64,000 nt of DNA from JANXSS01 sp040385645 (GTDB taxonomy: Bacteria > Pseudomonadota > Gammaproteobacteria > Burkholderiales > Burkholderiaceae_D). Positions within the stretch are counted from its first letter, which is position 1, and the number at the start of each line of letters is the position of its first letter. Position numbers and translations under genes: made by a program. The stretch is from contig JAZKGZ010000013.1 of assembly GCA_040385645.1 (NCBI GenBank), forward strand, positions 62,001 to 126,000. Direction: 5' to 3'. Positions 63,222 through 64,000 of this stretch are shown in pieces. Under the pieces are notes generated by a model. That model did no database searches, was not told the origin of the DNA, and was given only the letters and a program-made list of their open reading frames with translations.

Positions 63222-64000
63222 CTAATCCTTTGGGTGCTGATCGTTTGGGTGCTGATCGTTTGGGTGCTGATCGGTCGCTTGCTTGCTAGCCGACTGCGTC
63301 AGGAGCTTGACGGTTTTTTCGAGCTCGCGGATTTTCTCACGCATCGACGTCAAATTGCGAACAATCGCCGCAGATTTTTCCCAATCGGTATTTTTTGCCA
63401 AAGGATAAAAACCGGTGTATTGACCCGCTTCTCGAATCGAGCGCGACACCATACTCGCAGACGAGACATGCACATGGTCGGCAATCGTCAAATGCCCGAG
63501 CACCATTGCCGCGCCACCGAAGGTACAATATTTACCGATCACCGCGCTACCTGCCACACCGACGCAGCCAGCCATGGCGGTATGGGCGCCGATGCGGCAG
63601 TTATGACCGATCTGAATCTGGTTGTCGAGTTTGACGCCATCCTCGATCACCGTATCGGCAAGCGCACCGCGATCGATACAGGTGTTGGCACCGATCTCGA
63701 CATCGTTACCAATCTCGACGCCCCCGGTCTGGGGAATTTTTATCCAGCTGCCAGCATCGTTGGCAAAGCCGAATCCGTCTGCGCCGATAACCGCACCGGC
63801 ATGCACGATGCCGTTCCGGCCAATACGGCAATTAGCTTCGAACGTCACACGCGGATGGAGGAGCGTATTGGCACCGATACGCGCAGCGCGTCCGATAAAA
63901 CAATGTGCACCAACCATCGCGCCGTCTTCGATGCACGCATCGGCGTCTACCGTTACGTACGGTCCGATTACTGCAGTCGCGGCGATCTTGGCACTCGAAT
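63222..64000 (-). CDS. lpxD: UDP-3-O-acylglucosamine N-acyltransferase (5' truncated)
   Basis: Third step of lipid A synthesis. The frame is open to the right edge, so the N-terminal uridine-binding domain is cut off. Hexapeptide repeats run through the visible part, with GADGFGFANDAG and the catalytic-region NCRIGAHTAMAG. After a coiled helix (LTSMREKIRELEKTVKLL) the protein ends in three Asp-Gln-His-Pro-Asn/Lys copies encoded by perfect 15-base repeats. Confidence 0.93.
   Translation of the reverse strand, partial: SSAKIAATAVIGPYVTVDADACIEDGAMVGAHCFIGRAARIGANTLLHPRVTFEANCRIGRNGIVHAGAVIGADGFGFANDAGSWIKIPQTGGVEIGNDVEIGANTCIDRGALADTVIEDGVKLDNQIQIGHNCRIGAHTAMAGCVGVAGSAVIGKYCTFGGAAMVLGHLTIADHVHVSSASMVSRSIREAGQYTGFYPLAKNTDWEKSAAIVRNLTSMREKIRELEKTVKLLTQSASKQATDQHPNDQHPNDQHPKD
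63229..63273. repeat. Three perfect 15-base tandem repeats in the 3' end of lpxD
   Basis: TTTGGGTGCTGATCG occurs three times head to tail (63229-63243, 63244-63258, 63259-63273). On the coding strand each copy gives five residues, Asp-Gln-His-Pro-Asn in the first two; a terminal Lys-Asp follows the last His-Pro. The unit is a multiple of three, so copy-number changes would keep the frame. Confidence 0.9.

Overview
The window is a dense, mostly housekeeping stretch of a Gram-negative genome. Gene content and order point to Burkholderiales, most likely near Oxalobacteraceae. Supporting blocks are lpxD-fabZ-lpxA-lpxB-rnhB, ppsA/ppsR divergent, nfeD-qmcA, smpB/ratA-rnfH divergent, guaB-guaA, mltG-tmk-holB-pilZ-tatD, selO-msrB-yciB-bolA-ppi and a pilE-fimT-pilVWXY1 minor-pilin operon. 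The taxonomic call is inference from gene neighbourhood; no rRNA or tRNA gene was seen. There is no IS element, prophage or CRISPR array. Both window edges cut genes: a flavoprotein on the left and lpxD on the right.

Layout: 2-1659, flavoprotein tail and rsuA. 1763-8829, an accessory island holding a protein of 32-residue tandem repeats, a PBP7-type endopeptidase, an unrecognised 512-residue protein and a cysteine-free 766-residue protein. 9151-10581, a phospholipase D-family lipoprotein. 10664-15757, a complete five-gene branched-chain amino acid-type ABC importer. 15814-19729, the selO redox/septation/folding run. 19769-24365, ankyrin protein, tatD, pilZ, holB, tmk, mltG. 24566-28256, ygfZ, DUF4936, thioesterase and MFS transporter. 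28472-32150, de novo NAD synthesis (nadB facing nadA-nadC). 32312-38271, ABC-F protein, sugar epimerase, ldcA-tadA-queD-queE. 38562-46334, type IV pilus minor pilins, PilY1 and a TonB-like protein. 46345-51494, guaA, guaB, ratA-rnfH and smpB. 51769-53487, an F-box/leucine-rich-repeat protein. 53484-58670, qmcA, nfeD, ppsA, ppsR. 58764-59237, a small two-helix membrane protein. 59342-64000, an RNA methyltransferase and the lipid A cluster.

The most interesting theme is a scattered set of effector-like genes placed singly between housekeeping genes: the 32-residue-repeat solenoid, the 512-residue protein, the 766-residue protein, the F-box/LRR protein and perhaps the 157-residue membrane protein. 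The 766-residue gene is preceded by an exact TTCG-N16-TTCG element with a TAGTCT hexamer 32 bases further on. That is the layout of the HrpB/HrpX-dependent (hrpII/PIP-box) promoters that drive type III secretion genes in Ralstonia and Xanthomonas. The F-box plus LRR architecture is that of the Ralstonia GALA effectors. Together these suggest a host-associated bacterium with an Hrp-type secretion system encoded elsewhere; no secretion apparatus gene lies in this window.
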